From Streptomyces tuirus (lineage in GTDB: Bacteria; Actinomycetota; Actinomycetes; Streptomycetales; Streptomycetaceae), in NCBI GenBank assembly GCA_018195615.1, contig JAGTPG010000002.1, forward strand, positions 5,201,501 to 5,265,500: a stretch of DNA of 64,000 bases, in the 5' to 3' direction. Of this stretch, positions 10,120 to 18,564 are shown in pieces. Within the stretch, counting starts at the first letter, position 1. Each line of letters begins with the position of its first letter. Position numbers and translations under genes: made by a program. The notes beneath the pieces were generated by a model. It had not been told where the DNA came from. It saw only the letters and a program-made list of their open reading frames with translations, and ran no database searches.

Positions 10120-10713
10120 ATGCCCCACACCCTGCTGGTCCTCGCCCACCCCCGGTCCGACTCGCTGACCGCCCAGGTCGGCCTGCTGCTCTCCCTCATC
10201 GGCTATGCGGCGATCGCCCTGTCCGAGGGCGTCCTGACCGCCTCGCTGGGGCTGGCCGTGATCATGTTCGGGGTCGCCCCGATCAGCGTCCTCGGCACGG
10301 TCCTGGCGGTCGGCGCCGCGCCCGCGGAGAAGGCGGGTGCCGCCGCGGCGACCGGCCAGACGGCCTACGACCTGGGCCTCGCCCTGGGTATCGCGGTCAC
10401 GGGCACCCTGGCGGTCGCGGTCTACCGCGGCGAGATCCCGGACGAAGCGCCCGCCGCGGCCAAGGACACTGTGGGAGCAGCGATCGCCGCTGCCGAACGC
10501 CTCCCGGACGGCGCTTCGCTGCTGGCCACAGCGAAGGACGCCTTCACCACCGGGCTGCAGACGGCGGCCATCGCGAGTGCGGTACTCACCCTGGTGACGG
10601 CGGTCCTGGTGACGACACTGCTGCGGCATGTACCGGCGATCGCGGCCGCCCCTGCCGAAGCGGGGACGAAGCCGGACAGGGAGGCCGGGGAACCGGTCAC
10701 GGCAGCCCACTGA
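10120..10713 (+). pseudogene. Hybrid ORF: quinone-reductase N-terminus fused to MFS exporter C-terminus
   Basis: One open frame of 197 codons joins unrelated families. Codons 1-20 (MPHTLLVLAHPRSDSLTAQV) are the typical first strand and FMN-binding start of NAD(P)H quinone oxidoreductases. From codon 21 it is the end of a DHA2-type drug exporter, with membrane segments, the loop AEKAGAAAATGQTAYDLGLALGIAVTG and a final transmembrane helix. The junction is at about 10180. Neither half is complete. It is most likely a deletion product; production of a chimeric membrane peptide cannot be excluded. Confidence 0.75.
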
Positions 10714-10754
10714 CGAAGAAACCCCCAGGATTGCCCCTGACCTGTGAATATGCC

Positions 10755-10781
10755 GCCTCAGGTGCCTCAGGTGCCTCAGGT
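10755..10781. repeat. Three tandem 9-bp repeats
   Basis: GCCTCAGGT is repeated three times without spacers, directly beyond the point where kdpD similarity stops. It lies at a rearrangement junction and may mark it. Confidence 0.8.
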
Positions 10782-10821
10782 GTCGCCTCGACGTCTGGCT
10801 TCGGACCGCTGCCCGATGGTG

Positions 10822-10887
10822 CATGGCGTAGGTCTTGCCGACGCCCGGTGCGGCGCCGAAGTAGATCCGGAGCTTGCCGCGTGCCAT
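10822..10887 (-). pseudogene. kdpD: kdpD remnant (first 22 codons only)
   Basis: Reading MARGKLRIYFGAAPGVGKTY plus two codons, this is the start of the KdpD sensor kinase including its N-terminal P-loop (GAAPGVGKT). Similarity ends abruptly and the frame continues into unrelated sequence. KdpD is normally over 800 residues, so nearly all of the sensor and kinase is missing. It starts one base after the kdpE stop. The partner kinase for KdpE must therefore lie elsewhere or be lost. Confidence 0.85.
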
Positions 10888-10888
10888 G

Positions 10889-11572
10889 TCATCCCTCGAA
10901 GCGGTAGCCCATGCCGGGCTCGGTGATCAGATGGCGGGGGTGGGAGGGGTCCGCCTCCAGTTTGCGGCGCAACTGGGCCATGTACACCCGCAGATGGTTG
11001 GTCTTGCTGCTCTGCGAGACGCCCCAGACCTCCTGGAGGAGGTGCTTCTGCGTGATCAGCCGGCCCGGGCTGGTCACCAGGATCTCCAGCAGGTGCCACT
11101 CGGTCGGGGTCAGCCGCACGTCCTGCCCGTCCCTGACGACCTTCTTGGCGATCAGGTCGACGCGGAAGTCCGTCGTCTCGACGAGCTTCGTCCCGGGCGC
11201 GTGCGGGGTGTCATCGGTACGGCGGACCGCGGCGCGCAGCCGGGCCAGCAGCTCGTCGATGCTGAACGGCTTGGTGATGTAGTCGTCGGCGCCGGCGTCG
11301 AGCGCGGCCACCTTCTCGTCCGACGCCTGCCGGGCGGACAGGACCAGGATCGGGACCCGGCACCAGCCCCGCAGGGCCTTGATGACGTCGACGCCGTCCA
11401 TGTCGGGCAGACCGAGGTCGAGCAGCACCACGTCGGGCTGACGGGCGGCGGCGAGACGGAGGGCCGTGGCGCCGTCGGGGGCGGCGTCCACGCCGTAGTG
11501 ACGTGCCTGCAAGCTGATGACGAGGGCCCGTACGAGCTGCGGGTCGTCCTCCACCACGAGCACCCGGGTCAT
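10889..11572 (-). CDS. kdpE: KdpE response regulator of the potassium-pump operon
   Basis: A 227-residue OmpR/PhoB-family regulator that activates kdp transcription when phosphorylated. The receiver domain has the acidic pocket E8-D9-D10, phospho-acceptor D52 (LLDLGLPDMDG) and K101 in YITKPF. The winged-helix domain follows (LTPTEWHLLEILV, then NHLRVYMAQLRRKLE). It lies 23 bp after kdpC on the same strand, so it is transcribed with the pump. Unusually, kdpE comes before kdpD, and kdpD is reduced to 22 codons. Confidence 0.95.
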   Translation of the reverse strand: MTRVLVVEDDPQLVRALVISLQARHYGVDAAPDGATALRLAAARQPDVVLLDLGLPDMDGVDVIKALRGWCRVPILVLSARQASDEKVAALDAGADDYITKPFSIDELLARLRAAVRRTDDTPHAPGTKLVETTDFRVDLIAKKVVRDGQDVRLTPTEWHLLEILVTSPGRLITQKHLLQEVWGVSQSSKTNHLRVYMAQLRRKLEADPSHPRHLITEPGMGYRFEG

Positions 11573-11595
11573 GGGTGTGTGCCTCCTTCAGCTCG

Positions 11596-12227
11596 TCAGC
11601 CCTTGGCCACGAGGTCCTTGAGCGCGATGTTGAGTTCGAGCACGTTGACCCGGGGCTCGCCGATGAAGCCGAGGGTGCGGCCCTCGGTGTGGTCGTCGAC
11701 GAGTTTCTGCACCTGGGCGACGGTCAGGCCGTTGCGCTCGGCGACGCGGTGGACCTGGAGGTCGGCGTAGGCCGGGGAGATGTCCGGGTCGAGGCCGGAG
11801 CCCGAGGACGTCACGGCGTCGGGCGGGACCTGGGACGGCTTGACCTCGTGGCCGGGGGTGGAGTTGTCCTTGACGACCTTCGCCTTGGCCTCCTCCACCG
11901 ACTTGACGAGCCTCTGGTTGTCGGCGGAGAGGTTGGTGGCGCCCGAGAGGATCAGCTTGTACTGGGTGTTGACCGAGTTCTCGCCGAGCCCGTTCGCCGG
12001 GCGCGGCTGGAAGTAGTCCAGGCTGTAGCCCTGTTGCCCGATCAGGGACGAGCCGACGACCCTGCCGTCGGCCTTGATCTCGGAGCCGTTCGCCTTGCCG
12101 GGGAACAGCCCCTGGGCGATGCCGGTGACGACCAGCGGGTAGACGACGCCGGTGACCAGGGTCAGCACGAGGAGGGCGCGCAGGCCCGCCCGAGCAACCG
12201 GGCGGTGTTCACAACGGAGTTGTTCAT
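11596..12227 (-). CDS. kdpC: KdpC subunit of the K+-transporting ATPase (single-base frameshift)
   Basis: KdpC is the single-span accessory subunit that binds KdpB and increases potassium affinity. The natural start is probably the ATG at 12227 (MNNSVVNTARLL), 5 bp after kdpB. That frame then needs one extra C near 12186-12193 to continue into the membrane segment LTLVTGVVYPLVVTGIAQ. The uninterrupted frame from the GTG at 12168 encodes 190 residues and covers the rest of the protein, including the QPRPAN motif and the conserved C-terminal VNVLELNIAL. Either an assembly indel or translation from the internal GTG explains it. Confidence 0.88.
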
Positions 12228-12232
12228 GGCTC

Positions 12233-14368
12233 TCAGCCGATCCCGGGGATGAGGGAGATGAGCAGGTCGATGAGCTTGATGCCGACGAACGGGGCGATCA
12301 GCCCGCCCAGCCCGTAGATGGTGAGGTTCCGCCGCAGCATGCGGTCCGCGCTGACCGGCCGGTACCGCACGCCCTTCAGGGACAGCGGCACCAGCGCGAT
12401 GATGATCAGCGCGTTGAAGACGACGGCCGACAGGATCGCGGAGTCCGGCGAGGACAGGCCCATGATGTTGAGCTTGTCCAGGCCCGGGTAGACCGCGGCG
12501 AACAGCGCCGGGATGATCGCGAAGTACTTGGCGACGTCGTTGGCGATGGAGAAGGTCGTCAACGCGCCCCGGGTGATGAGGAGTTGCTTGCCGATCTCGA
12601 CGATCTCGATGAGCTTGGTCGGGTTGGAGTCGAGGTCGACCATGTTGCCGGCCTCCTTGGCGGCCGACGTGCCCGTGTTCATCGCCACGCCGACGTCCGC
12701 CTGCGCGAGGGCCGGGGCGTCGTTGGTGCCGTCGCCGGTCATCGCGACGAGCTTGCCGCCCGCCTGCTCGCGCTTGATGAGGGCCATCTTGTCCTCGGGG
12801 GTGGCCTCGGCGAGGAAGTCGTCGACGCCGGCCTCCTCGGCGATCGCCTTGGCGGTCAGCGGGTTGTCACCCGTGATCATGACGGTCTTGATGCCCATGC
12901 GGCGCAGTTCCTCGAACCGCTCCCGCATGCCGTCCTTGACGACGTCCTTGAGGTGGATGACGCCCAGCACGCGGGCGCCGTCGGCGTCCTCGACCGCGAC
13001 CAGCAGCGGGGTCCCGCCCGCCTCGGAGATGCGGTCGGCGATCCCGTCCGCGTCCTCCGCGACCGTGCCGCCCTGCTCCTCGACCCAGGCGATGACCGAG
13101 GCCGTGGCGCCCTTGCGGATCTTGCGGCCGTCGACGTCGACGCCCGACATGCGGGTCTGGGCGGTGAACTCGATCCATTCGGCGTGTGCCAGCTCGTCCT
13201 GGTGGCGCTCGCGCAGCCCGTACTTCTCCTTCGCCAGGACGACGACGGAGCGGCCCTCGGGTGTCTCGTCGGCCAGCGACGACAGCTGGGCCGCATCCGC
13301 GACCTCCGCTTCCGTGGTCCCGCGCACCGGCACGAACTCGGCGGCCTGCCGGTTGCCGAGGGTGATGGTGCCGGTCTTGTCGAGCAGCAGGGTGGAGACG
13401 TCACCGGCGGCCTCGACCGCCCGGCCCGACATGGCCAGCACGTTGCGCTGCACCAGGCGGTCCATGCCGGCGATGCCGATCGCCGACAGCAGCGCGCCGA
13501 TCGTGGTCGGTATCAGGCAGACCAGCAGGGCGATCAGCACCACCATCGTCAGGTGCGTACCGGCGTAGTCCGCGAACGGCGGGAGGGTGGCGCACGCGAG
13601 GAGGAAGACGATGGTCAGCGAGGCGAGCAGAATGTTCAGCGCGATCTCGTTGGGCGTCTTCTGCCGTGCCGCTCCCTCGACCAGGTTGATCATCCGGTCG
13701 ATGAAGGTCTCGCCCGGCTTCGTCGTGATCTTGATGACGATGCGGTCGGACAGCACCTTCGTCCCGCCGGTGACGGCACTGCGGTCGCCGCCCGACTCAC
13801 GGATGACCGGGGCCGATTCACCGGTGATCGCCGACTCGTCGACCGACGCGACGCCCTCGACGACGTCGCCGTCACCCGGGATGACATCCCCGGCCTCGCA
13901 GACCACGAGGTCGCCGATCGTCAGCTCGGTACCAGGGATCCGCTCTTCCGACCCGTCGCTGAGCAGCCGGCGAGCGACCGTGTCGGTCTTGGCCTGGCGC
14001 AGGGTGTCGGCCTGCGCCTTGCCGCGGCCCTCGGCGACCGCCTCGGCCAGATTGGCGAAGATCACGGTCAGCCACAGCCAGGCGCTGATGGTCCAGCCGA
14101 ACCAGTCGCCCGGGTCCTTGAAGGAGAAGACGGTCGTCAGGACCGAGCCGATCCACACCACGAACATCACGGGCGACTTGACCATCACCCGCGGGTCGAG
14201 CTTGCGGAAGGCGTCCGGCAGTGACTTGACCAGTTGCCTGGGGTCGAAGAGGCCCGGACCGACACGGCCCTCGGCGGGCTTGTGCCCGGTGGGAGCGTCG
14301 CTGTGCGGCGCCCGGGTGGGAGTGGCTGTGGACATGGAGTCCTCTGGCTTCTCTGTACGGGTGGTCAT
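12233..14368 (-). CDS. kdpB: KdpB, P-type ATPase subunit of the potassium pump
   Basis: A 711-residue catalytic subunit that couples ATP hydrolysis to high-affinity K+ uptake. It has the actuator TGES (182-185), the phosphorylation site DKTGT with D330, the hinge motif MTGDGTNDAPAL and membrane segments including LIPTTIGALLSAIG. The start overlaps the kdpA stop (TGATG); a second possible start lies 11 codons in. Sequence is intact and full length. It is flanked by kdpA and kdpC in the usual order. Confidence 0.97.
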   Translation of the reverse strand: MTTRTEKPEDSMSTATPTRAPHSDAPTGHKPAEGRVGPGLFDPRQLVKSLPDAFRKLDPRVMVKSPVMFVVWIGSVLTTVFSFKDPGDWFGWTISAWLWLTVIFANLAEAVAEGRGKAQADTLRQAKTDTVARRLLSDGSEERIPGTELTIGDLVVCEAGDVIPGDGDVVEGVASVDESAITGESAPVIRESGGDRSAVTGGTKVLSDRIVIKITTKPGETFIDRMINLVEGAARQKTPNEIALNILLASLTIVFLLACATLPPFADYAGTHLTMVVLIALLVCLIPTTIGALLSAIGIAGMDRLVQRNVLAMSGRAVEAAGDVSTLLLDKTGTITLGNRQAAEFVPVRGTTEAEVADAAQLSSLADETPEGRSVVVLAKEKYGLRERHQDELAHAEWIEFTAQTRMSGVDVDGRKIRKGATASVIAWVEEQGGTVAEDADGIADRISEAGGTPLLVAVEDADGARVLGVIHLKDVVKDGMRERFEELRRMGIKTVMITGDNPLTAKAIAEEAGVDDFLAEATPEDKMALIKREQAGGKLVAMTGDGTNDAPALAQADVGVAMNTGTSAAKEAGNMVDLDSNPTKLIEIVEIGKQLLITRGALTTFSIANDVAKYFAIIPALFAAVYPGLDKLNIMGLSSPDSAILSAVVFNALIIIALVPLSLKGVRYRPVSADRMLRRNLTIYGLGGLIAPFVGIKLIDLLISLIPGIG

Positions 14369-16029
14369 CACGCCAGCCCCTCGGCGAGCGGGCCCAGCGC
14401 GAGGGCGGGGAAGTACGTGAGACCGGTGATGATCAGGATCGCGCCCACCAGCAGGCCGGTGAACAGCGGCTTCTCGGTGCGCAGGGTGCCCGCGGTCACG
14501 GGCACCGGCTTCTGCTCGGCGAGCGAGCCGGCCAGCGCCAGCACGAACACCATGGGGAGGAAGCGGCCCAGCAGCATCGCGAGCCCGGTCATGGTGTTGA
14601 ACCAGTCGGTGTTCGCGTTCAGCCCGGCGAAGGCCGAGCCGTTGTTGTTCGACGCGGACGTGAAGGCGTAGAGCACCTCGGAGAAGCCGTGCGCGCCGGA
14701 GTTCAGCATCGAGTGCGGCGGGGTCGGCAGGGCCATGGAGACGGCGGTGAAGACGAGCACCAGGGCCGGCGTGATGAGGATGTAGCAGGCCGCCAGCTTG
14801 ATCTCGCGGGTGCCGATCTTCTTGCCCAGGTACTCGGGCGTGCGGCCGACCATCAGACCGGCGATGAACACCGCGATGACCGCCATGATCAGCATGCCGT
14901 AGAGGCCGGAGCCGACCCCGCCGGGCGCGATCTCGCCCAGCATCATGCCGAGCATCGTGATGCCGCCGCCCAGACCGGTGAAGGAGGAGTGGAAGGAGTC
15001 CACCGCGCCGGTCGAGGTGAGCGTGGTCGACACCGCGAAGATCGAGGACGCGCCGACACCGAAGCGGACCTCCTTGCCCTCGTACGCCCCGCCCGCGGCC
15101 TGGAGCGCCGGGCCGTGGTGGGCGAACTCGGTCCACATCATCAGGGCCACGAAGCCCAGCCAGATGGTGAACATCGTGGCGAGGATCGCGTATCCCTGCT
15201 TCACCGAGCCGACCATGACACCGAAGGTGCGGGTCAGCGAGAACGGGATCACCAGGATCAGGAAGATCTCGAACAGGTTGGTGAAGGGCGTCGGGTTCTC
15301 GAAGGGATGCGCGGAGTTGGCGTTGAAGTAACCGCCCCCGTTCGTGCCCACCTCCTTGATGGCCTCCTGCGAGGCGACCGCACCGCCGTTCCACTGCTGC
15401 GAGCCGCCCATGAACTGGCCGACCTCGTGAATCCCGGAGAAGTTCTGAATCACACCGCAGGCCACCAGCACGATCGCGGCGATCGCCGCCGCCGGCAGCA
15501 GAATCCGCAGGGTGCCGCGCACCAGGTCGGACCAGAAGTTGCCGAGCTCACCGGTGCGCGAGCGGGCGAAGCCGCGCACCAGCGCCACGGCGACAGCCAT
15601 GCCGACGGCCGCGGAGACGAAGTTCTGCACGGCGAGACCGGCGGTCTGCACGACGTGCCCCATGGTCTGCTCGCCGTAGTACGACTGCCAGTTGGTGTTG
15701 GTCACGAACGACACGGCCGTGTTGAACGACTGCGCCGGGTTGACCGAGGAGAACCCCAGCGAGCCGGGCAGGACGCCCTGGAGCCGCATGAGCAGGTAGA
15801 GGAAGAGGACGCCGACGGCCGAGAAGGCGAGCACGCCGCGCAGGTACGCGGACCAGGTCATTTCCGTGTCGGGGTTGGCACCGATGCCCTTGTAGACCCA
15901 CTTCTCGATCCGCAGGTGCTTCTTCGAGGAGTAGACCCGGGCCATGTAGGTGCCGGCGGGGACGTAGACCAGCGCCAGCGCCGCTATGAGCGCCAGCAGC
16001 TGGAGCACGCCGGCGAGGACGGGACTCAT
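14368..16029 (-). CDS. kdpA: KdpA, potassium-channel-like subunit
   Basis: A 553-residue membrane protein of the superfamily of K+ transporters that forms the selective potassium path of KdpFABC. Conserved stretches include SAYLRGVLAFS, NPAQSFNTAVSFVTNTNWQ near the first selectivity loop, EVGTNGGGYFNANSAHPFENP and the C-terminal FTSASNNNGSAFAGL. The length matches the family. It starts one base after the kdpF stop and its stop overlaps kdpB. Confidence 0.97.
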   Translation of the reverse strand: MSPVLAGVLQLLALIAALALVYVPAGTYMARVYSSKKHLRIEKWVYKGIGANPDTEMTWSAYLRGVLAFSAVGVLFLYLLMRLQGVLPGSLGFSSVNPAQSFNTAVSFVTNTNWQSYYGEQTMGHVVQTAGLAVQNFVSAAVGMAVAVALVRGFARSRTGELGNFWSDLVRGTLRILLPAAAIAAIVLVACGVIQNFSGIHEVGQFMGGSQQWNGGAVASQEAIKEVGTNGGGYFNANSAHPFENPTPFTNLFEIFLILVIPFSLTRTFGVMVGSVKQGYAILATMFTIWLGFVALMMWTEFAHHGPALQAAGGAYEGKEVRFGVGASSIFAVSTTLTSTGAVDSFHSSFTGLGGGITMLGMMLGEIAPGGVGSGLYGMLIMAVIAVFIAGLMVGRTPEYLGKKIGTREIKLAACYILITPALVLVFTAVSMALPTPPHSMLNSGAHGFSEVLYAFTSASNNNGSAFAGLNANTDWFNTMTGLAMLLGRFLPMVFVLALAGSLAEQKPVPVTAGTLRTEKPLFTGLLVGAILIITGLTYFPALALGPLAEGLA

Positions 16030-16030
16030 C

Positions 16031-16120
16031 TCAGAACCTCTCCGGGAAGATCAGGGCGAGGACGAGATAGCCCAGCAGGGAGACGGCCACGACCAGGCCG
16101 ACGATGTTCTCGGCGGTCAC
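16031..16120 (-). CDS. kdpF: KdpF small membrane subunit
   Basis: A 29-residue single-span peptide, MTAENIVGLVVAVSLLGYLV then LALIFPERF, with a GTG start. This is the size, position and pattern of KdpF, which stabilises the KdpABC complex. Its GTG overlaps the stop of a 27-residue ORF upstream and its stop lies one base before kdpA, so all are translationally coupled. Confidence 0.92.
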   Translation of the reverse strand: MTAENIVGLVVAVSLLGYLVLALIFPERF

Positions 16121-16200
16121 AGCTTCGTCACCCCCTTGGCGGCGAGAGCCACCAGCGCGAACGCCGCGAGCACGGTGACGACGAAGGCCAGATCGGCCAT
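16117..16200 (-). CDS. 27-residue membrane peptide leading the kdp operon
   Basis: An ATG at 16200 preceded by CAGGAG opens a 27-codon frame: MADLAFVVTVLAAFALVALA then AKGVTKL. It is a single hydrophobic helix with a basic tail and overlaps kdpF by four bases (GTGA). The good ribosome site and tight coupling argue that it is translated. Its function is unknown; it may be an extra small subunit or a leader that couples translation to kdpF. Confidence 0.72.
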   Translation of the reverse strand: MADLAFVVTVLAAFALVALAAKGVTKL

Positions 16201-16334
16201 CGCGAACTCCTGGAGTGAGGTTCGGTGAAACGGACGATTAGAGGAAAGCGCCTCTTCGACCGGACCGGGTCTGCCGTTGACGGCTCCCTTACGGCGGGAC
16301 CTACGGCCTTGACGGAACTCTGACGCCGCCTGGC

Positions 16335-16700
16335 TCGGAGGAGCCGGAAGCGGAGCCGGCAGATCACCGCGTCCGTCTCCCGCCGTACGGCGTGCGCGAC
16401 GACCGCGCCCCGCTGGTTCTGCCAGCGGCCGCTGCCACAGCCGTTCGGGCTCGGTCTCCGGGATCAGTACGGTGACGCGCGTGCCCGGCTCGGCGGCGGC
16501 CCCCTGACGGACGTACGCGGCGATCGGACGCCCCAAGCTGCGCCGCTCGCTCGACAGCCGGACCAGAGGCACACCGGGATCCCATTCCGCCCAGGAGCGC
16601 TCCAGGGCGTGCAGGTGGGCCCGGTCCTCGGGATCCGGATAGCAGACGGTCTCCGCACGCACCTCGTCACCGAGGGAGGCGGCCGCCGTGGGCCGCTGGG
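16335..16700 (-). pseudogene. C-terminal remnant of an APC-family amino acid permease
   Basis: The reading resembles the cytoplasmic tail of Streptomyces APC permeases that sit beside kdp: RAHLHALERSWAEWDPGVPL, then VTVLIPETEPERLWQR, then, after a one-base shift near 16422, QNQRGAVVAHAVRRETDAVI and CRLRFRL. The membrane domain is missing beyond about 16700, where unrelated plus-strand sequence begins. Both truncation and frameshift make it a pseudogene unless the assembly is wrong. Confidence 0.6.
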
Positions 16701-16850
16701 AAGCTGTGGAGCCGAGCGTCGACGATCAGCTGCCTCGACTGGTCGAACTCGGTGGGCCGGTGGAGTATCTGCGGATCTGCCGGGAGTGGCTGGAGGACGG
16801 GTGGGAGCGGGACCTGGTCTTCCGGTCCCCGGCCGACGCGACGGACTGAG
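16700..16850 (+). pseudogene. C-terminal fragment of an unidentified protein
   Basis: A plus-strand frame with coding-like composition reads VELGGPVEYLRICREWLEDG then WERDLVFRSPADATD and a TGA at 16848. It has no start of its own and abuts the permease remnant on the other strand. It looks like the end of a real gene whose 5' part was lost at the same junction. I do not recognise the family. Confidence 0.4.
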
Positions 16851-16935
16851 TTCGGCAGGCCCGCTGACGGCAGACCTCGGGCCGTTCCGGCGAGCCGGCG
16901 GCGGCCTGGGCCACGAAAACAGGGAGCAGAGAAGT

Positions 16936-16996
16936 GTCACCTGGCGACCACCAGGTGACCGCTGCCCGCCGGACGCTTCGGCGAATCCCAGGTGAC
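16936..16996. promoter_or_regulatory. Operator-like GTCACCTGG repeats before the esterase
   Basis: A perfect 9-bp inverted repeat, GTCACCTGG (16936-16944) and CCAGGTGAC (16951-16959), with a 6-bp spacer, is followed by a third copy, CCAGGTGAC, at 16988-16996. They precede the esterase start by 76-136 bp. The regulator is unknown; the AraC gene downstream of the oxidoreductase is one candidate. Confidence 0.65.
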
Positions 16997-17071
16997 GATT
17001 TGAGAGCGAGCAACCCGCCGCCGGCACACCTCGCGAAACCCCCGCACCGCACGCCACGGCAAGGACACGCC

Positions 17072-18532
17072 ATGACCACCCCCGAAGCGCACGCCATGAC
17101 TACCACCGCACCTACAGTCCCGATCGCACCTGGGGTGCGGTCCTGGTGGGGAATCCCGTACGCGACCGCCGAGCGATACCGCCGCCCCGTCGTCGCGGCC
17201 TTCGATCCGAACCGTGCCTACGACCGCAAGGGCGTCGTCCCCGTCCAGCCCGACAGCGGCGACTGGCTGGAGGCGGACAGCGGGATGGGGGAGGACTGCC
17301 TGAACCTGAACGTGTGGGCCCCCGAGGAGCCTGCCGGCCAGGCACTGCCGGTGGCGGTGTACATCCATGGCGGCGGTTTCGAGTACGGCGCGAACACGCA
17401 GATCGCCTCGAACGCCTCCGGTCTCGCCGCGACGGGGCGGGTGGTGGGCGTGTCGATCAATTACCGGCTCGGCGCCCTGGGCGCGGTCTCGTTGTCGCAG
17501 TACGGCGGCGCTCTCGCCGAGGCCAGCAACCTCTGTCTGCAGGACGTCATCGCCGCGCTGACCTGGATCAAGCAGAACATCTCCTACTTCGGCGGCGACC
17601 CCGACAACGTCACCGTCTACGGCCACAGTGCCGGCGCCTTCTCCGCCTTCGGGCTGCTCGGCGCCCCCGCCGCCAACGGCCTGTACAGGCGCCTGGCCGG
17701 ATTCTCCGGAGGCCCCTCGCGTATCCAGCCGGCCTGGTGGGCCGAGGAACACGCGCACCGGTTCGTCACCGAACTCGGTGTCGCGGACAACCCCGAGAAG
17801 CTCCTCGGCCTCGACACGGCCGCGCTGGTGGCCGCCCTGCACAAGGTCACCCCGACCGACATCGGTATCCGCGGCGGAATGCTGAGCACGAGCATCGGCG
17901 TCGTCCTGGACGCCGGACAGCCCGGAGCGGTCCTGCGCGCCCACCCCATGGACGTCCTGGCCTCCGGCACACACCGGGACGTCGACATCCTGCTGAGCGC
18001 GGCCAGCGACGAGATGGGCTGGTGGGTGGCCAACGACCTCGACCGGTTCGACCCGCACACCATCGAGGCCGTCACCGACGAAATCGCAGGATGGCGCATC
18101 CCCCGTACCCGCGCCCAGAAGATCGTCGACACCTACGACCGGGACGGCCGCACCCCGGCCGAGGTCCGCGCCGCATACCTCACGGACTACGCCTTCGCCG
18201 TGTCCGCAGCCCGCGGCGCCCTGGCCCACGCCGCCGCCGGCGGCAATGCGCATCTCCTCCTGATCGGCCCCGCCGAGGGCGCACCAGCCGTGCACGGCAC
18301 CGAGCTGTACGCCCTGGTCGGCCAGGAACAGCCGGGCCGCAGGGCCGAGCAGGCCGAGCGTGACACCCGTATCCGCGACATCGTGCTCGACTTCGCCACC
18401 GGCGAGCGGAACCGGCTGTGGCCCGCCGTCATCGACCGTCCCACTGCGGAAGGCGTCGGCAACCTCCCCCTTGAGGCCACCGCCCACTACCAGGCCGTCC
18501 TCGACCGGTACGAGGGCATCGCCCGCCCCTGA
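17072..18532 (+). CDS. Carboxylesterase type B family protein
   Basis: A 486-residue alpha/beta-hydrolase of the carboxylesterase/para-nitrobenzyl esterase family. The oxyanion-hole motif HGGGF is at 99-103 and the nucleophile elbow GHSAG at 184-188 (S186); EDCLNLNVWAP at 74-84 is the type-B signature. No signal peptide is apparent, so it should be cytoplasmic. The start at 17072 follows AAGGA; an alternative ATG lies eight codons in. It is 32 bp upstream of an MDR oxidoreductase on the same strand, probably in one operon. The substrate is unknown. Confidence 0.9.
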   Translation: MTTPEAHAMTTTAPTVPIAPGVRSWWGIPYATAERYRRPVVAAFDPNRAYDRKGVVPVQPDSGDWLEADSGMGEDCLNLNVWAPEEPAGQALPVAVYIHGGGFEYGANTQIASNASGLAATGRVVGVSINYRLGALGAVSLSQYGGALAEASNLCLQDVIAALTWIKQNISYFGGDPDNVTVYGHSAGAFSAFGLLGAPAANGLYRRLAGFSGGPSRIQPAWWAEEHAHRFVTELGVADNPEKLLGLDTAALVAALHKVTPTDIGIRGGMLSTSIGVVLDAGQPGAVLRAHPMDVLASGTHRDVDILLSAASDEMGWWVANDLDRFDPHTIEAVTDEIAGWRIPRTRAQKIVDTYDRDGRTPAEVRAAYLTDYAFAVSAARGALAHAAAGGNAHLLLIGPAEGAPAVHGTELYALVGQEQPGRRAEQAERDTRIRDIVLDFATGERNRLWPAVIDRPTAEGVGNLPLEATAHYQAVLDRYEGIARP

Positions 18533-18564
18533 CGGCGCGCCACAGACAGCACAAGGAGTTCGGC

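Noticed and set aside
10755..10781. A CRISPR array
   Set aside because: The units are 9 bp and have no spacers. No CRISPR-like repeat array was seen anywhere in the window.
12152..14224. A 690-codon open frame on the plus strand
   Set aside because: It is antisense to kdpB/kdpC, rich in Asp/Arg/Gly with no domain, as expected for shadow frames in high-GC DNA.
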